From Tomocerus qinae (taxonomy: Eukaryota; Arthropoda; Collembola; Entomobryomorpha; Tomoceridae), in NCBI GenBank assembly GCA_020055645.1, contig CM034546.1:19902001-19966000 (forward strand): 64,000 bases of DNA, in the 5' to 3' direction. This document shows positions 29,958 to 42,196 of the stretch, one piece after another. The notes under the pieces are model-generated. The model did not search any database, was not told the DNA's origin, and saw only the letters and a list, made by a program, of their open reading frames with translations. Each line of letters opens with the position of its first letter. Positions within the stretch are counted from its first letter, which is position 1. The translations under genes and the position numbers were made by a program.

Positions 29958-32131
29958 TTAAGCAAGTGGATCTAGCTGCTTTAACTTCTTAGAAAGGAGA
30001 CGGTTTTTTAATTCAGTGGCTGATTTTTCTTTTACAAGTTGGTTTTCCAAACTGACAAGTTGTCTAATATAATCTGTAGCCCCTGTCAGAATTTCAACTT
30101 TGCTACATTTTACTAATAGGCGTTTTTGTGGGACTAAATCTTTTAGGCAATTTAAAGAAGTACGCAGGGCTTTCCTGCGCCTTATTTCATTTGTGTCGCG
30201 TTTATTTTTCTTTAGAGATGAGAGAGGAATGAGTTTGAGAAGCATTGGTTTTTCGGCAGGAAGTATTTGGTAATTTAGAGAGCTTATTTCCGCCGTAGAT
30301 GTATGGGTGGATATTGATGGCATACTTTCAAGCTGTGTCTGGACTCCTGAAAATTTTTTAAAAAATATGCGTCAATAATAAATAATTAGTAATTTTTTTA
30401 CCTACATTGTACTTGGCCTCATTTTCTGAAAACAATTACTCCATAATTAACACTAAAATGACTCCTTGCATTACTGCAGTTTAATAACATTATGCATAAT
30501 AGCTTAAAATGTTCATCTGTGAATATCGCACAAGTTACCTTCACCAATCGACGAATGTGAAAATTCAGAGTCTGCAAAACTTTCTACTTCTAAACATTTT
30601 TCTTCTTCTATTTGAACATATAATTCTTCAGATATGACAGTAGTTGTCGATGTTGCTAAATGCTGGGAAGTTGGAGACGATGAAAAATCCTCTGTGCAAT
30701 TGCTCGAGTGATGAAAATCTTCCCCAATCGATGAATGTGCGAATTCACTATCTCCAAAATCTTCTACTGCAAGCCATTCCTCTTTAACGTCTATTTTGTC
30801 ATCGTTGTCATTGTGAAGATAAATTTCATCAGATATGATGGCGTCTGTACTTGAAGGTGTCGTAAAATCCTGGAGAGAAGATGAGGGTGAAAACTCTGTC
30901 GCAATATGGCTCTCCTGATTCATTTTTAGTAAAAATTATTTACAATTAATTTTAAAAAGCTAACTATTGCGTATTCACATTTGATACACATGGATAAAAA
31001 TATTACCATTTCCGTGCTACTTTCACTGTGATGTCCCCCAGGATTTTCACAACGGCAAAATTCGTGTTTTAATTTTCCCGACAAAATGGAGTCCATGTTT
31101 TCTGCAAATAAAAATTAATTGTCACAGTTTTGTATTTAAAACATGAACTATGCTATAAAAACTATTTATTAATACTAATAACTGCTTACCGGGATCAAAC
31201 ATTGCATTTGTTGCTTCTAAATTATTTTTTTCGTAGTTTTTTTTAATTTTCTTCTCCAATGGTTGAATTTTATAAGGGTTCGTAGCCCACATGTTATCTT
31301 TAGATTTATCAACACCTACTTTTATAAAATATAGACCACAACACAATGCATGTCTTAATGAGTTGCTGAAGGTTTTTATTCCAACGAAGTAAGGAAAATG
31401 GTAGCTAAATAAAACAGAGACACAATTATTATTAAAATTGTTCTACCTCTTTTGCTTTGGAATTTATTTTAGTAGCAACAAACGGACCTATTAATAACAG
31501 TTTTTACTTCTTACCTTATAAATTTGCGTATGTCTGTTACACGTAAACAGTGGGTTTCACAATTATTGAGAGCCAAGGCAATGAGACTCTTCAATTGGAA
31601 AGGCGGTTTTGGAAATATAATTTCTTTTATTTTCTCTTCGGCGATGAAATGTTCTGGAATATATCCGGGAGAATTAATTTTAAGTTTGCTGTCTGAATAT
31701 TTCAACGTTTTCTTAATTTCTGCTATGGCTTGAATTTTCTTTAGATTTTTTAATTTCCGAATTTCAAATTTAGGTTCTCCAATTGTAGAGAGCAGTGTAT
31801 TAGTGAAAGAAGGAAGAATCACAATAACAGGGAGTGTATAATCTACACAGCCAAGATTTTTGTTAGTAATGGGTTCCACTTCCGGTTCTTTTACGTCCAC
31901 GTCCCCGTTGATGAATTCATAGTCGCCTTCCGTGGATTCGTCATTGAAATGATAACAATTCTGTCTGTCAACCGCTGAATCATTTTCAATAATTGCAATA
32001 TTATCAATACTTTCATTTACGTAACTTTGGGTCGTTTGGGTTGGGCAACCCTCGTTATTTTGGACGGAGAAGATTTTCACATCCTGCTGGACACTACCAT
32101 CAGATTTCAGTGGAGAGTTCACATTTGCCAT
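29958..32131 (-). CDS. Forkhead domain plus Myc-like bHLH-zipper, five-exon model of 563 aa
   Basis: Exons 32131-31515, 31404-31190, 31101-31007, 30914-30539 and 30346-29958 have GT-AG borders and fitting phases (2, 1, 0, 1). Residues 174-254 form a divergent forkhead domain: PKPPFQLKSLIALAL, HFPYF, then NSLRHALCC (canonical NSIRHNLSL; the usual Asn after RH is Ala) and DNMWATNP. Residues 310-435 are acidic with an internal repeat (DSEFAHSSIGE and DSEFSHSSIGE). Residues 483-563 form a bHLH-zipper closest to Myc (KCSKVEILTGATDYI, then a Leu heptad tail ending KNRLLSKKLKQL). The basic region keeps Glu but has lost His. Alternatively there are two genes, with a second start at 30923; but then the forkhead frame ends only four bases before that ATG. 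Likely a nuclear transcription factor. Confidence 0.65.
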
Positions 32132-32722
32132 ATCAAAAATATTGGTTATAATAGTTGATAATAGAGAAATTCCTGTTTTTCTAGGATATATATAATTTTG
32201 TCGGCGAAAGTATTTCTAGTTTAAATAAAAGGTGTGAAATTGAAGTGAAAATAGATCGAATTGGGCGTAGATTGAAACAGTATTTGTTCTCAAGTCAGAA
32301 GTTTCGAAATGTTTGTTTCAGTCATATCTTTGACGGTCAGTTAAGCCCCTGTGAAATGAACATTTAAATTTTACGTTAGCAGTGAGTTATGTTGTATGTA
32401 CAGCTTTTATAATTAATATGTATTAAATATGTGTACAGAAGTTTCCCACCCACAAGCCTTCTGTGTTATCCTGGGAAACGTCTATTTTCTATTGTTAGTC
32501 GTCTTGGAATTTAAAATTAACAAAACAATACGAAATATGATTTTATAATTACAAAAACTATTAAATTAGAAATTGTCCAACCTTAATACAGTTATCTTCA
32601 TCTTCATCATACAATCTTCAATGTTGAATGTTAAAGCACTACAAAATTGTAACCTATAGATCAGAGTGTAACGTGGGAAAAGTTTCGGTTTGAGCACTAC
32701 AATTTTTAATACTGTTTGATGG
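32132..32722. other. Upstream region of the forkhead/bHLH locus
   Basis: No ORF of note. It presumably holds the promoter of the minus-strand gene; no specific element was identified. Confidence 0.35.
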
Positions 32723-32829
32723 AATAGACCTTTTCGCGGTTAGGCACTTTTGGTGGGCAGAACATGGATAGGGTACGTGGACTATCCATGTTGGCCCACC
32801 AAAAGTGCCTAACCGCGAAAAGGTCTATT
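32723..32829. repeat. Near-perfect 107-bp hairpin
   Basis: Arms of about 47 bp (AATAGACCTTTTCGCGGTTA at the outer left and its exact inverse at the right) enclose a loop of about 12 bases. There is one indel near the middle of the stem. It could be a very short MITE or a hairpin RNA locus. Confidence 0.85.
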
Positions 32830-32999
32830 ATTATTATTTGATGTGAACAACAATAGTAAACGAAAGATTCAGTGAAACTTACGATGACTTGACAAGAGAA
32901 ACATTTTAACCCGAGGGACACACTGGTGACTGGTCATTGACAGTCGACACAACAGTGAACAAAATATATTATTTTGTTTTGGTGAGTTTGAACGGCATT

Positions 33000-34400
33000 T
33001 TGATATTTACCGCCGTTTACATGGCTCATCCTATTTACCCGACACCCGACAGCAGGCCACCCGTTAACCGAAACCTACCCACCCGGTAGCCATCAGCAAC
33101 CAATGGACCGATTTACCCCAAAATCAATAGGAATCGTCACCAGTCCATTTTAGCTCGCCTGAGTAAGGCAGCTTGTAGAAGCGCACAGTCTGTCCATCTG
33201 TTCGTCCATGAACACGATAACTTTCGAACGCATTGACGGATTTTGATCAAACTTGCCAAAAACATTGCCTACCAAGCCTATTGAAAATTCGCCAATTTGG
33301 TCCAATAGTTGTCAAGATACAACGGGCTCACTTTCTCTTCTTTTTGATAGTCAAAGCTGAAAATGGGCATATCAAAAGGTCAATTCTGTTTCTTATAAAT
33401 TGCTAAGTTGGTAGTATACAATATTTAACTCCTCTTCGACCAAATTTAAGAATTGTAATAAAGTAAATAAAACCGGAAAATAACTGTTATAAGACAAGAA
33501 TAAATCTATTACGCATTTATATTCAAATTTACATTTTCGAATTGCTTTTCATTACCATGGTCAATATTAACTGAATTTGATTTTCTTTTGATTTTTATTC
33601 TCATTATTGATTAATGTTGATTTTCTGTTTGTTTTGATAGTCAATATTAATCAATTTTGATTTTCTGTTGATTTTGATGATCAGCATTAGTCAATTTAGT
33701 TTTTTTGAATAATGATCAATATTGATCTAATTTGAATTTCATTTTAGTAATCAAAAAAACTTATTATTGTTTCCCCAAAAATGTATACACGTTCCCCTTC
33801 ACTCAGGCGAGCGTCTGTTACGGCTTGCCGTAGGTTTTTTACATGGCACTGTTTGCACTGAACCCACCTGATGCGAGGGAGGAAAACGGGAGACAAGGAA
33901 TCAGTTTATTTGCCTTGGTTATAATAAAACAATAAAATAAAAATATTTTTAGAAAGATCGGTTGACTGTTGTCGGGTAGTTAGCCTTTCGGTGTCGCGTG
34001 GATTGGTCTCGGGTGTTAGGCAATTAGGTATCGGGTATAGGGTGGGTAGGTAGTTTTCGCTGTCGGTTCTCGGGTGGGTAGGTTGCCCGTGTCGGGTGGC
34101 CTGCCGTCGGGTATGTAATGAGTTTTCGCTGTCGGTTATCATCGGGTGGGTAGGTTTCGTTTGACGGGTGGCCTGCCTTCAGGTGTCGGGTAAATAGGAT
34201 GAGCTTGGTTCGTTGTATCCAAAGAGGTTCTAACAGTTTATAACCTCTTTAGTTCTATCACTTTTCTATCTATCTACCCGATGATGCCTGCCCATCCGTC
34301 GCCCAACAGCGGCCATTCTCTTTCCACCCGACGTCCAACTACCCAAAACCCGATATATAGAATATTTTCACCCGATACCCGACCGTGGAAAATACCTTCC
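33000..34400. repeat. Dispersed repeat region with cccgac/gggtcggg motifs
   Basis: 33010-33080 and 33960-34390 contain many copies of cacccgacacccgac-type motifs in both orientations. Between them, 33150-33840 is a separate repeat with gctcgcctgagt at its left and actcaggcgagc at its right; 44340-44650 is a partial copy. 33857-33920 carries a sequence also found at 39131-39206 and inverted at 38913-38965. No gene. Confidence 0.6.
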
Positions 34401-34498
34401 CACGCGATCACACATGCAACTTCATGATCGGCGATCCGAATCGAACCGAGTCGCTATCACTCAAAAACTTAAGCGATCCGATTTAAGTCGCTGTGGTC

Positions 34499-34806
34499 AG
34501 GGCCGCAGCCAGAAAAAAATTTCGGGAGGGGCCCGACAAATAATAATAGAAAATTTTTGGGTTTTAAGGCAAAAATTCCTTTCTTTTCTTCGATTTCGAG
34601 GGAGGGGGCGGGTCGCGTCCCTGGCTGTGGTTCAAAAATTCGGATCGGGTTCGGATCAGATCGCTAAATTATCGAAACTTTCCGGAACGCCGATCAGATC
34701 ATGAAGTTGCATGTGCAGGGCCGCAGCCAGGCGCCCCCGAAATCGAAGTATATTTATTCAATTATTATTTGTCGCCCCCCCTCGAATTTTTTTCTGGCTG
34801 CGGCCT
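34499..34806. mobile_element. MITE with AGGGCCGCAGCC terminal inverted repeats
   Basis: The left end AGGGCCGCAGCCAGAAAAAAA is mirrored at the right end (tttttttctggctgcggcct). The interior has gatccgaatcgg-like repeats and no ORF. Same family as 14066-14224. Confidence 0.8.
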
Positions 34807-34819
34807 TGTGCATGTGTGC

Positions 34820-35560
34820 ATCTAATACTCGACAACGGCATATATACCTCCCCACCCGATACCTGACAGCGGCCAATACCCTTCCCACACGATACCTGAC
34901 AGCGGCCAAACCCTTCCTACCCAATACCCGTCAGCGGCCAATACTTTCCCACCCGAAACCTGACAGCGGCCAATACTTTCCCACCCGATACCTGACAGCG
35001 GCCAATACCCTTCCCACACGATACCTGACAGCGGCCAATACTTTCCCACCCGGTACCTGACAACGGCCAATACCCTTCCCACACGATACCTGACAGCGGC
35101 CAAACCCTTCCTACCTAATACCCGTCAGCGGCCAATACCCTTCCCACACGATACCTGACAGCGGCCAATACTTTCCCACCTGGTACCTGACAACGGCCAA
35201 TACCCTTCCCACACGATACCTGACAGCGGCCAAACCCTTCCTACCCAATACCCGTCAGCGGCCAATACTTTCCCACCCGAAACCTGACAGCGGCCAATAC
35301 TTTCCCACCCGATACCTGACAGCGGCCAATACCCTTCCCACACGATACCTGACAGCGGCCAATACTTTCCCACCCGGTACCTGACAACGGCCAATACCCT
35401 TCCCACACGATACCTGACAGCGGCCAAACCCTTCCTACCTAATACCCGTCAGCGGCCAATACTTTCCCACCCGATACCTGACGGCGGCCAAACCCTTCCT
35501 ACCCATTACCCAACAGCGGCCAATAACTTCCCACCCGATACCTGACAGCTGCCAATAGGA
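34820..35560. repeat. 31-33 bp tandem array with higher-order duplication
   Basis: More than twenty units of the type gacagcggccaatac then ccttcccacacgatacct. A 300-bp higher-order block (34826-35103) is repeated nearly exactly at 35125-35427. Open minus-strand frames across it are shadows of the repeat. Confidence 0.92.
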
Positions 35561-35619
35561 AAGGATTAGTAAGACATTATGGACTTAGGGTACAACAGGT
35601 GCTACACCAAGGACGTATT

Positions 35620-35835
35620 TAAGGACGTAATGGGCTTTACGGGCTGAAGCCTCCCCCCTCCCCCGAAATCCAAGAAAAAGGGAATTGTTTTTTCAAAATA
35701 GCAAAAAAATTCGCATTTTTGACTCATTTCCTTCAAAAAATGCCAAAAATTTTCGCGCTACGCGCTAATATATATACTTACAATATCTATTGGAAATCTA
35801 GCCCCCCTGAAACTCAGTTCTGCATACGTGCTTTG
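35620..35835. repeat. Dispersed repeat, also present inverted at 46130-46300
   Basis: The segment with cgggctgaagcc and tttttgactcatttccttc recurs in opposite orientation inside the second intron of the receptor gene at 45.4-47.3 kb. Non-coding. Confidence 0.6.
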
Positions 35836-37405
35836 CTTGTCCTACACTAATAAGAAACAATAATATAGAAGTTTGTAAATGCTACTCCCGATCCATTTCT
35901 TCCGATATACGCTTGTGGAACTAATAGTGGACTATTCAACCTCAATTGTTTGTTTTTGTACTCTTAGTTGGGATCACATACGCACAATTAACAGATCAAA
36001 AACGACATTTAATTAAAAATTGACGCATTCTTAAAACTAAAGTGCCATTTCAAACCATGCCAATGTGCAATCCAGAGATATCTTAAAAGCGTATAATATC
36101 ACCTTCTATAGCAACAGGAAATTGGATGCCGCATACCGTGAAAATTGTTCTTGTCCCACCATATCAAAAACTAATGAATTTGATAATCGACATTTCAGGA
36201 GGCACTAACTATTTAAAGCCCCTTCTAAATTATTTTATAATAATTATATCACATATTCCAAACAGTCACAATCTATAAAAAAGGAATTCCTGCTGGCTCG
36301 CATTTCCTTTATTGTTTATTGCATAGCAATTTAAGAATTAAGAATAGTCAGCTCCTGAATTATATTCCTATTTGGATTATCAATCTTTCTATGGGAATAT
36401 GTTTTTACTATTTTTCTTCAATACTTCGATTTTAAATCATGAAATAAGTAGATCAAAGTGAAGTAAGTTTATTTTGTTTGTGTTTCTAAAAGCTACTAAG
36501 GCTAAATCCTTTGATAAAGATTTAATCGACTAATATGAGCATTTTTTATAATTCCCCCTAGAAGTTTCCATTTTTAAACCCAATCGGCCTTTTTGTTTGC
36601 TACTTTTTCTATTGGGAAATGAGCAATTCACTGCTAACTGTCATTTCTCCATTATAGAAACTTTGGCGGAAAAAAACTTTTGTACTATATTAGAATTTAT
36701 ATATAACATAGATTTGAATTTGTCACAAAATGGAAAACTTTTAACCTAAACTTATTTGGATTTCAAATGACTATTACTAACAGACGAAACATTTTAAACT
36801 TTGTCTTATATTATTAGATAAAATTTATGGCATGCATGCGTTATCCCGCTCTTGCCGGCGTGAGTGTAAATTATTAAGTAATATAATTGCCAGATTTATT
36901 TTTCATCTATCTTGTATTTATATGCCCTGCCTTAAACATACATGTTTCGATGTCTCAAAGCACTAAAGAATGGCCCAATAAAACAGCGTAAAATTTTAAT
37001 ATTAAAGTGAAATTCATATGAGCATAATAATTATTCAGGAAGTTCATTATGTAATTAAATTAGGTAACACCAATTTTGGGTATTATTATAGCAACAATAA
37101 GATATATTTAGTACTATTTGAATCCTAGCACATAAGTTGTGCTAGAAAATGTTGAAATCAGTAAATTTCTAGCGAATTTCTAGTCCTTGCTCATTAATTA
37201 CAACATATTACGGACATATATACAAATTTTATACAAGAATAGAAAAAGAATTCCATGCGCATGTCCCACCTTACGTTTATGTAGAGTAAAGATTAAAGGA
37301 ATGTGTGTAGTATTTGAAATATTTCTATTATATTATAACCGCAGTCTGAGATAAAACCACAAAATTACCAACCTATCTATGTATGTATCTATCTATGTCT
37401 CTATC
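35836..37405. other. Intergenic, no gene seen
   Basis: AT-rich DNA. No exon, repeat array or RNA gene was recognised on either strand. Confidence 0.4.
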
Positions 37406-37656
37406 AGGGAACTAAAAGGTACTCCTTTTTACAAAAAAGGTAAAAAGCACTACTTTTTCTAAAAAAGCACTACTTTTTCTAAAAAAGCAGTCCTTTTTAC
37501 CATTTTTACCTTAATTACATGTAAAGTGAAGTAAATGGGGCACTCTGCTACATCAAAAAAGGCAAAAAAGGACTGCTTTTTAAAAATCTTACTCCTACCA
37601 TTTTTATAAAAAAGGCAAAAAAGGTAAAAGGCAAAAAAGGTTCTTTTTTGTTCCCT
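37406..37656. mobile_element. A/T-rich hairpin MITE, about 250 bp
   Basis: The ends are AGGGAACTAAAAGG and, inverted, TTTTTTGTTCCCT. Internal blocks such as gcactactttttctaaaaaa are tandem and partly self-complementary. The minus-strand ORF crossing it is not supported. Confidence 0.7.
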
Positions 37657-38361
37657 GGTCTCAATGTATATCTGATAGGAAAAGCATAAATGCACAAGCA
37701 CGAGGCATATTACAAAAAATAATGAACTACACTTGGGATAAGAATGTTCAATCGGGTACTAAGGACCTAGTACTTTACACAATGTATCGCTTTTTAATTA
37801 ATATTACTAACTAACATTACTTGACTGAAAAGTGCAGATGTCAATCGTTATGTTTTTTTGATTCTACTGCCACTATTCTAAAACATCATCGTAATTATAC
37901 AGACTCCACATTTTAAATTTGAAACAACTCGTTTCAACGATTTCGCCCACACCCTCACATTCCTAGTGTAGTAGCAGGACTACTTCATTCATGGTTGCAT
38001 GTCTTTTACATTATATTCTTAATGGTTCTGAGAAGCTAACACACTTGGATGTGCCCATGTATGTGATATATTATCCTTACTATTAAATATATCTGTCTTC
38101 ATATGAAGTCAAACACTTCCCCCATATCACCAGTTGACATTAGCAATTTCATTATTCCTCTACTTAGACTCAGCACAAATTGTGGTACACTTTGGGCTGT
38201 AACGGGTTCATCCAATCCTATTCTAAAATGCATTTCCTTTGATAAATGATGTAAACATTTTTTTAAGTACATAACATCGAATCTGTTTTTTGAAGTGTAT
38301 AGTTTTGAGTAACTTTTTACAGTACCGTTGTACATATCTGTAACCTCATGTATAATTATTA

Positions 38362-40566
38362 AATATAACAGGTAAAAACCTGGAAAAATATACGGTGAGA
38401 ATGCCAGCAAAACTTAAAAACAAGGCATTAATTAGAGATTGCGGTATGAGAAAATAATGAAATTTTGCAAAACTATTCTCCTAAATATCTACCCGTGCGT
38501 TTAAAGTTTTAAGTCATTTGAACTATCTTTGAACATTTGTTTTGTGACATATGAGTACATGAGCCAAAACCTCAAAATGTATTTGTTTTCCTGGCCCGTC
38601 AATGTAGTTAACCTATGTAGGGATGAAAAATATTTCATAAAATGGGAATTTGTTGCCCTTATATCTTTGTACGCCTTTGTAAAATAGCATAACGGATTTA
38701 ATGTCAATAACGGAGCTACGGAGAGTTGACGATATGGCAATTTTTTGTGCTTATATTCTAGATAAAATATTCTATTTGTATTCTTTAAATCATTACATGA
38801 TTGCACTCCTAATATGAGGGGTGTATAAAAAATATAATGTAATGTCAAAATTGCTTTCATAACTGTAACATAGAAAATGTTGATGCTTATTGAAGTCGCC
38901 ATTTAAAGACGCTGGGCCCAAGGCAAATAGACTGATTCCCCCTCCCTGGTATCAGGTGGGTTCAGTGGAGGGAGGTCCCATCAGAGAGTTTGAACTTTTA
39001 TATGGGACTTGCAATTTAATCCTGAAAGGTGGGTATCCATGACTACCAGCATCTTGGTCTTGGACCGGAATATGGAACTAATTTCAAAAGAAAGTCCCAT
39101 ATAGAAGTTCCAACTTTCTTATGGGATTTTCTCTACTGAACCCACCTGATACCAGGGAGGTAAACGGGAGGCAAGGAAACCGGTTATTTGCCTTGGCTGG
39201 ACCTTAGTTTTCAACTTTTAATCTCATTTGTTATCTCATTTTGAAATTATTGTCAATTATAATAACAATTACAAAGTCTGTTCGATATCAGTGTTAAAGA
39301 ATAGCAAGGGAATAGTTTAAACGCACGGGGAGATTATTTAGGAGAATAGTTTTGCAAAATTTCATTATTTTCTCATACCGCAATCTCTAATTAATGCCTT
39401 GTTTTTAAGTTTTGCTGGCATTCTCACCGTATATTTTTCCAGGTTTTTACCTGTTATATTTTTTATTTTATTGTTTTTCTTGATATATCTGGTTATAACT
39501 ATCATATAACTACGAACTACAAAAGATTTAACTAGATTATGAATGTTTCGAAATTAATTATGTAGGTATCAATACCATGCATGACAATGTACTCGAGTAA
39601 AGTTTTCATTTCCGAAATATTTATCACTGCATAGGCCTAGGTTATAACGTAAATTTTACGTTTATGGAAAAATGATATATAATGTGATATTTGATCTTTA
39701 TAAATTTGTTATTTTCGCAAAATTATTAATAATATATAATATATTTAATATAGATATTATTTTTTATTGGGGGCTGCCGCCCCCAAACCCCCGCTTGAGG
39801 GAGATAAATAGTTGGTATCCTCGTAGTTAGTAAAACAGGAGCCAGCAAAGCGTAAATGTTTGTATTAGTATATAGTAATAATGAGCATTATAGATATGCA
39901 TGCCTATTACAATTAGACATTTTCGATGCCTGGAATCGCACTCAATGATATTTTTTTCATCCCTGAAATTTTCCCTCATTGTTTATTTTTTACAATCCCT
40001 GTAAGCAACCTCAAGCCTAATTTATTTTCCATCCCTGGAATTGTTCTCAGTACTCCGTATTTGCACTGTGATGAATGAACTGGGATTACTGGGAATGGGA
40101 ATACTACGTATAGTAACAGGAATAATGCATCTTTAAATCCGACATGGCCGACATCACTCAGTGTACTCAGTACTCCGTATCTACGGAGATTGAATTAGGA
40201 AATGGAAAGTTACAATGTGTATTCCTAATCCATATAAAATCCATCCAGTCCCAATAGACTATGACTATGATGCATTGTACCAAGTAGCCAAGGAGATAAA
40301 TTAGATGACCAAACATTTTTAAAATTCATTCTTCCGGTTCCTACGGCTAAAGTTGACACGGAAAAGCTGATTTGATATTAAAGCACACCCCGCAAAGAAC
40401 AGCTTTACGTTTTCGGTAACTTGCATTATTTCATAAAAGCTGCTAGTTTACGAGCAATTCCAGTTGACAAAATTTTACCTACGTCAGAAGTGCAGTATAA
40501 GTGGCGAAATCACACATTGCCCTTCGGGCAATGCGCTGTCTGCTTTGCAGTTTCTCCCCGTATAAA
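38362..40566. mobile_element. Insertion in receptor exon 3, containing a foldback structure
   Basis: Arms 38362-38504 and 39317-39460 are inverted repeats of about 143 bp (aatataacaggtaaaaacctgg at the outer edge). A second, inner inverted pair (about 38913-38965 and 39131-39206) shares its sequence with 33857-33920, so a smaller element is nested. The far end near 40560 shows TATACGGGGAGAA, like TATACGGTGAGAA near the other end, plus the hairpin cattgcccgaagggcaatg. Non-coding apart from an uncharacterised 133-codon ORF. Confidence 0.7.
38501..38902 (-). CDS. Uncharacterised 133-codon ORF in the foldback insertion
   Basis: Open from Met at 38902 to a stop at the inner edge of the left inverted arm. 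It has a hydrophobic N-terminal stretch and later aromatic residues (ILRFWLMYSYV), faintly like a chemoreceptor N-terminal exon. No domain is recognised and it may be fortuitous. Confidence 0.25.
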   Translation of the reverse strand: MATSISINIFYVTVMKAILTLHYIFYTPLILGVQSCNDLKNTNRIFYLEYKHKKLPYRQLSVAPLLTLNPLCYFTKAYKDIRATNSHFMKYFSSLHRLTTLTGQENKYILRFWLMYSYVTKQMFKDSSNDLKL

Positions 40567-42196
40567 AACAAGCACCACATAATAAAAGCGGATAAAGCAC
40601 CAAAACTAATTATAACCAAGGCCAACGCGGAAAATGTTTTGTAATATTTTATGGCAAAAACAATGACGATCATTAGTGATCTAGTGAGCAATGACTGAAT
40701 TGACCCTAGCACTAGACCAATTTCATCTTGAAGATATTGCACATAATAGCTTAACATTCTTGCATAATTTACAAAGATCTTTGGATTTTGGCGAACAATA
40801 TTCTCCGATCTGTACTGTTTTAGTCCCAATCTATAATTATAATTAAAAAATTTCTACAATTAATGCTGAATTCAATATTTGGTCATTTCATAAGATGGAA
40901 TTATGCTTACGTAGAGCTAATAAGCCCAAATAGTCAAAAATAAGAAAACATTTTGAATTTATCGATTATCGAACATGAACATTTGTTTACCATTCCCCAA
41001 TCAATAATTCTATTGCCCGTTTTACCACCCACTTGGTAATTTCATTTTCCACTTTTCCAATTGTGAGATTGGAAATTTTGCACTAGAAACCTTGTTTAAT
41101 ACTACAGGTAGAAGCCTTCAGAGGAGATAAATAAGGATTGTAGCTAGAATATAACATCAATATTGAATTTCAAAAGAAGCAATTTTAACACTGAAAAATT
41201 TGATAGGCTATCGTTGACACCAAGAACGTATCCATTCAAGGGGATGCTTGAACACGTGACATGTTTAAAAGTAGTTTTTACTCAATTTGGGAAAATATTT
41301 AGGGAAATTATGAAGATTCTCCAGCACCTGATGTATTATTTGAGTAAAAAATATATACAAAAAATCAATTAACTTACTTTAACTCATGTACGAAAATGTA
41401 GCAAATTTGATATCCAACCAGTGCCGTTTCCAAGAAAGTTAAAACTGTCCATGCAGCGGTAATGGCTATCCAACTTACTGCCATTGAAAATACAAGGACA
41501 AATAGAAAATGCTGATGTTTTGTTGGAAGGTCCACGAAGAGAAATACTGGTTCCCGGTAGAAGAGTAGGTAAAAGGTTGTAATACCCAAGGTGTAAATAT
41601 ATGGAATTAAGTTCATTGCCCTCATTATTGCTGCAAGAGTTTTGTTCCGGATTTCCTTTTTTTCGAGTATATATTTTTCTGTAAAATGGTATATAATGAC
41701 AATTGCGTTATCAGTAATTGTGTGGAACAGTGTAACGGGTGAATTAATTAAAGGGATTTATTACCTTCAAAATCACAAAGAACATTCAAGGTGTCTGTGA
41801 TACCAATAAAAAGGGTCTCCATTAATATTAAGCTAAAGATTTCTATCAGAACCAATCCCCAACATGCTCCGCTACAAAACATTGATAAAATGTACGAGAG
41901 GGACAAATAACCAATCATTGAAAATCTTATGAACTGAATCGTGAAGTAAATGGATGCTAAGAAATATATCGCAAGTTCGCAAGGTTCAAATGAGAAATGC
42001 ATGTCGTAATTTTGCTTTTCCTCTTCTTCACTGCGTAATTCTGTTTGCACCAATAAAGCGGTGATATTCTTAAAACATATCCTAGGTTAAGAATATGTTC
42101 TAATTGGTCGAATATCTCGGCTGAAATTGAGTATAAGACTTTCTTCCTTTTTTCCTTAGAGACCACATCACAATTTAATTCTTGACATTCCTCCAT

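Larger units (their letters stand above)
38099..42196 (-). pseudogene. Multipass chemoreceptor-like pseudogene split by an insertion
   Basis: Exon 1 is 42196-41765, exon 2 41678-41378, and exon 3 starts at 40830. Exon 3 is broken near 40567 after WCLFL and resumes near 38366 (LIIIHEVTDMYN) to finish at 38099 with the family ending LLMSTGDMGEVFDFI. About 2.2 kb of foreign DNA lies between. In exon 1 an 8-bp tandem duplication (cttgcgaacttgcga instead of cttgcga, near 41970) causes a frameshift after HLNLA. The protein otherwise resembles the intact copy at 45.4-47.3 kb, including the FYREPVFLFVDLPTKHQHF motif. Two independent lesions make it a clear pseudogene. Confidence 0.85.

Noticed and set aside
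34822..35427. Two identical 93-100 codon ORFs on the minus strand
   Set aside because: They simply translate the 31-33 bp tandem array and its higher-order duplicate.
37459..37701. 80-codon minus-strand ORF
   Set aside because: It lies over the AAAAAAGG-rich hairpin MITE and has no independent support.
40495..40545. cattgcccttcgggcaatg hairpin as a terminator or tRNA piece
   Set aside because: A lone 8-bp stem in an animal insertion sequence; no tRNA cloverleaf can be formed around it.
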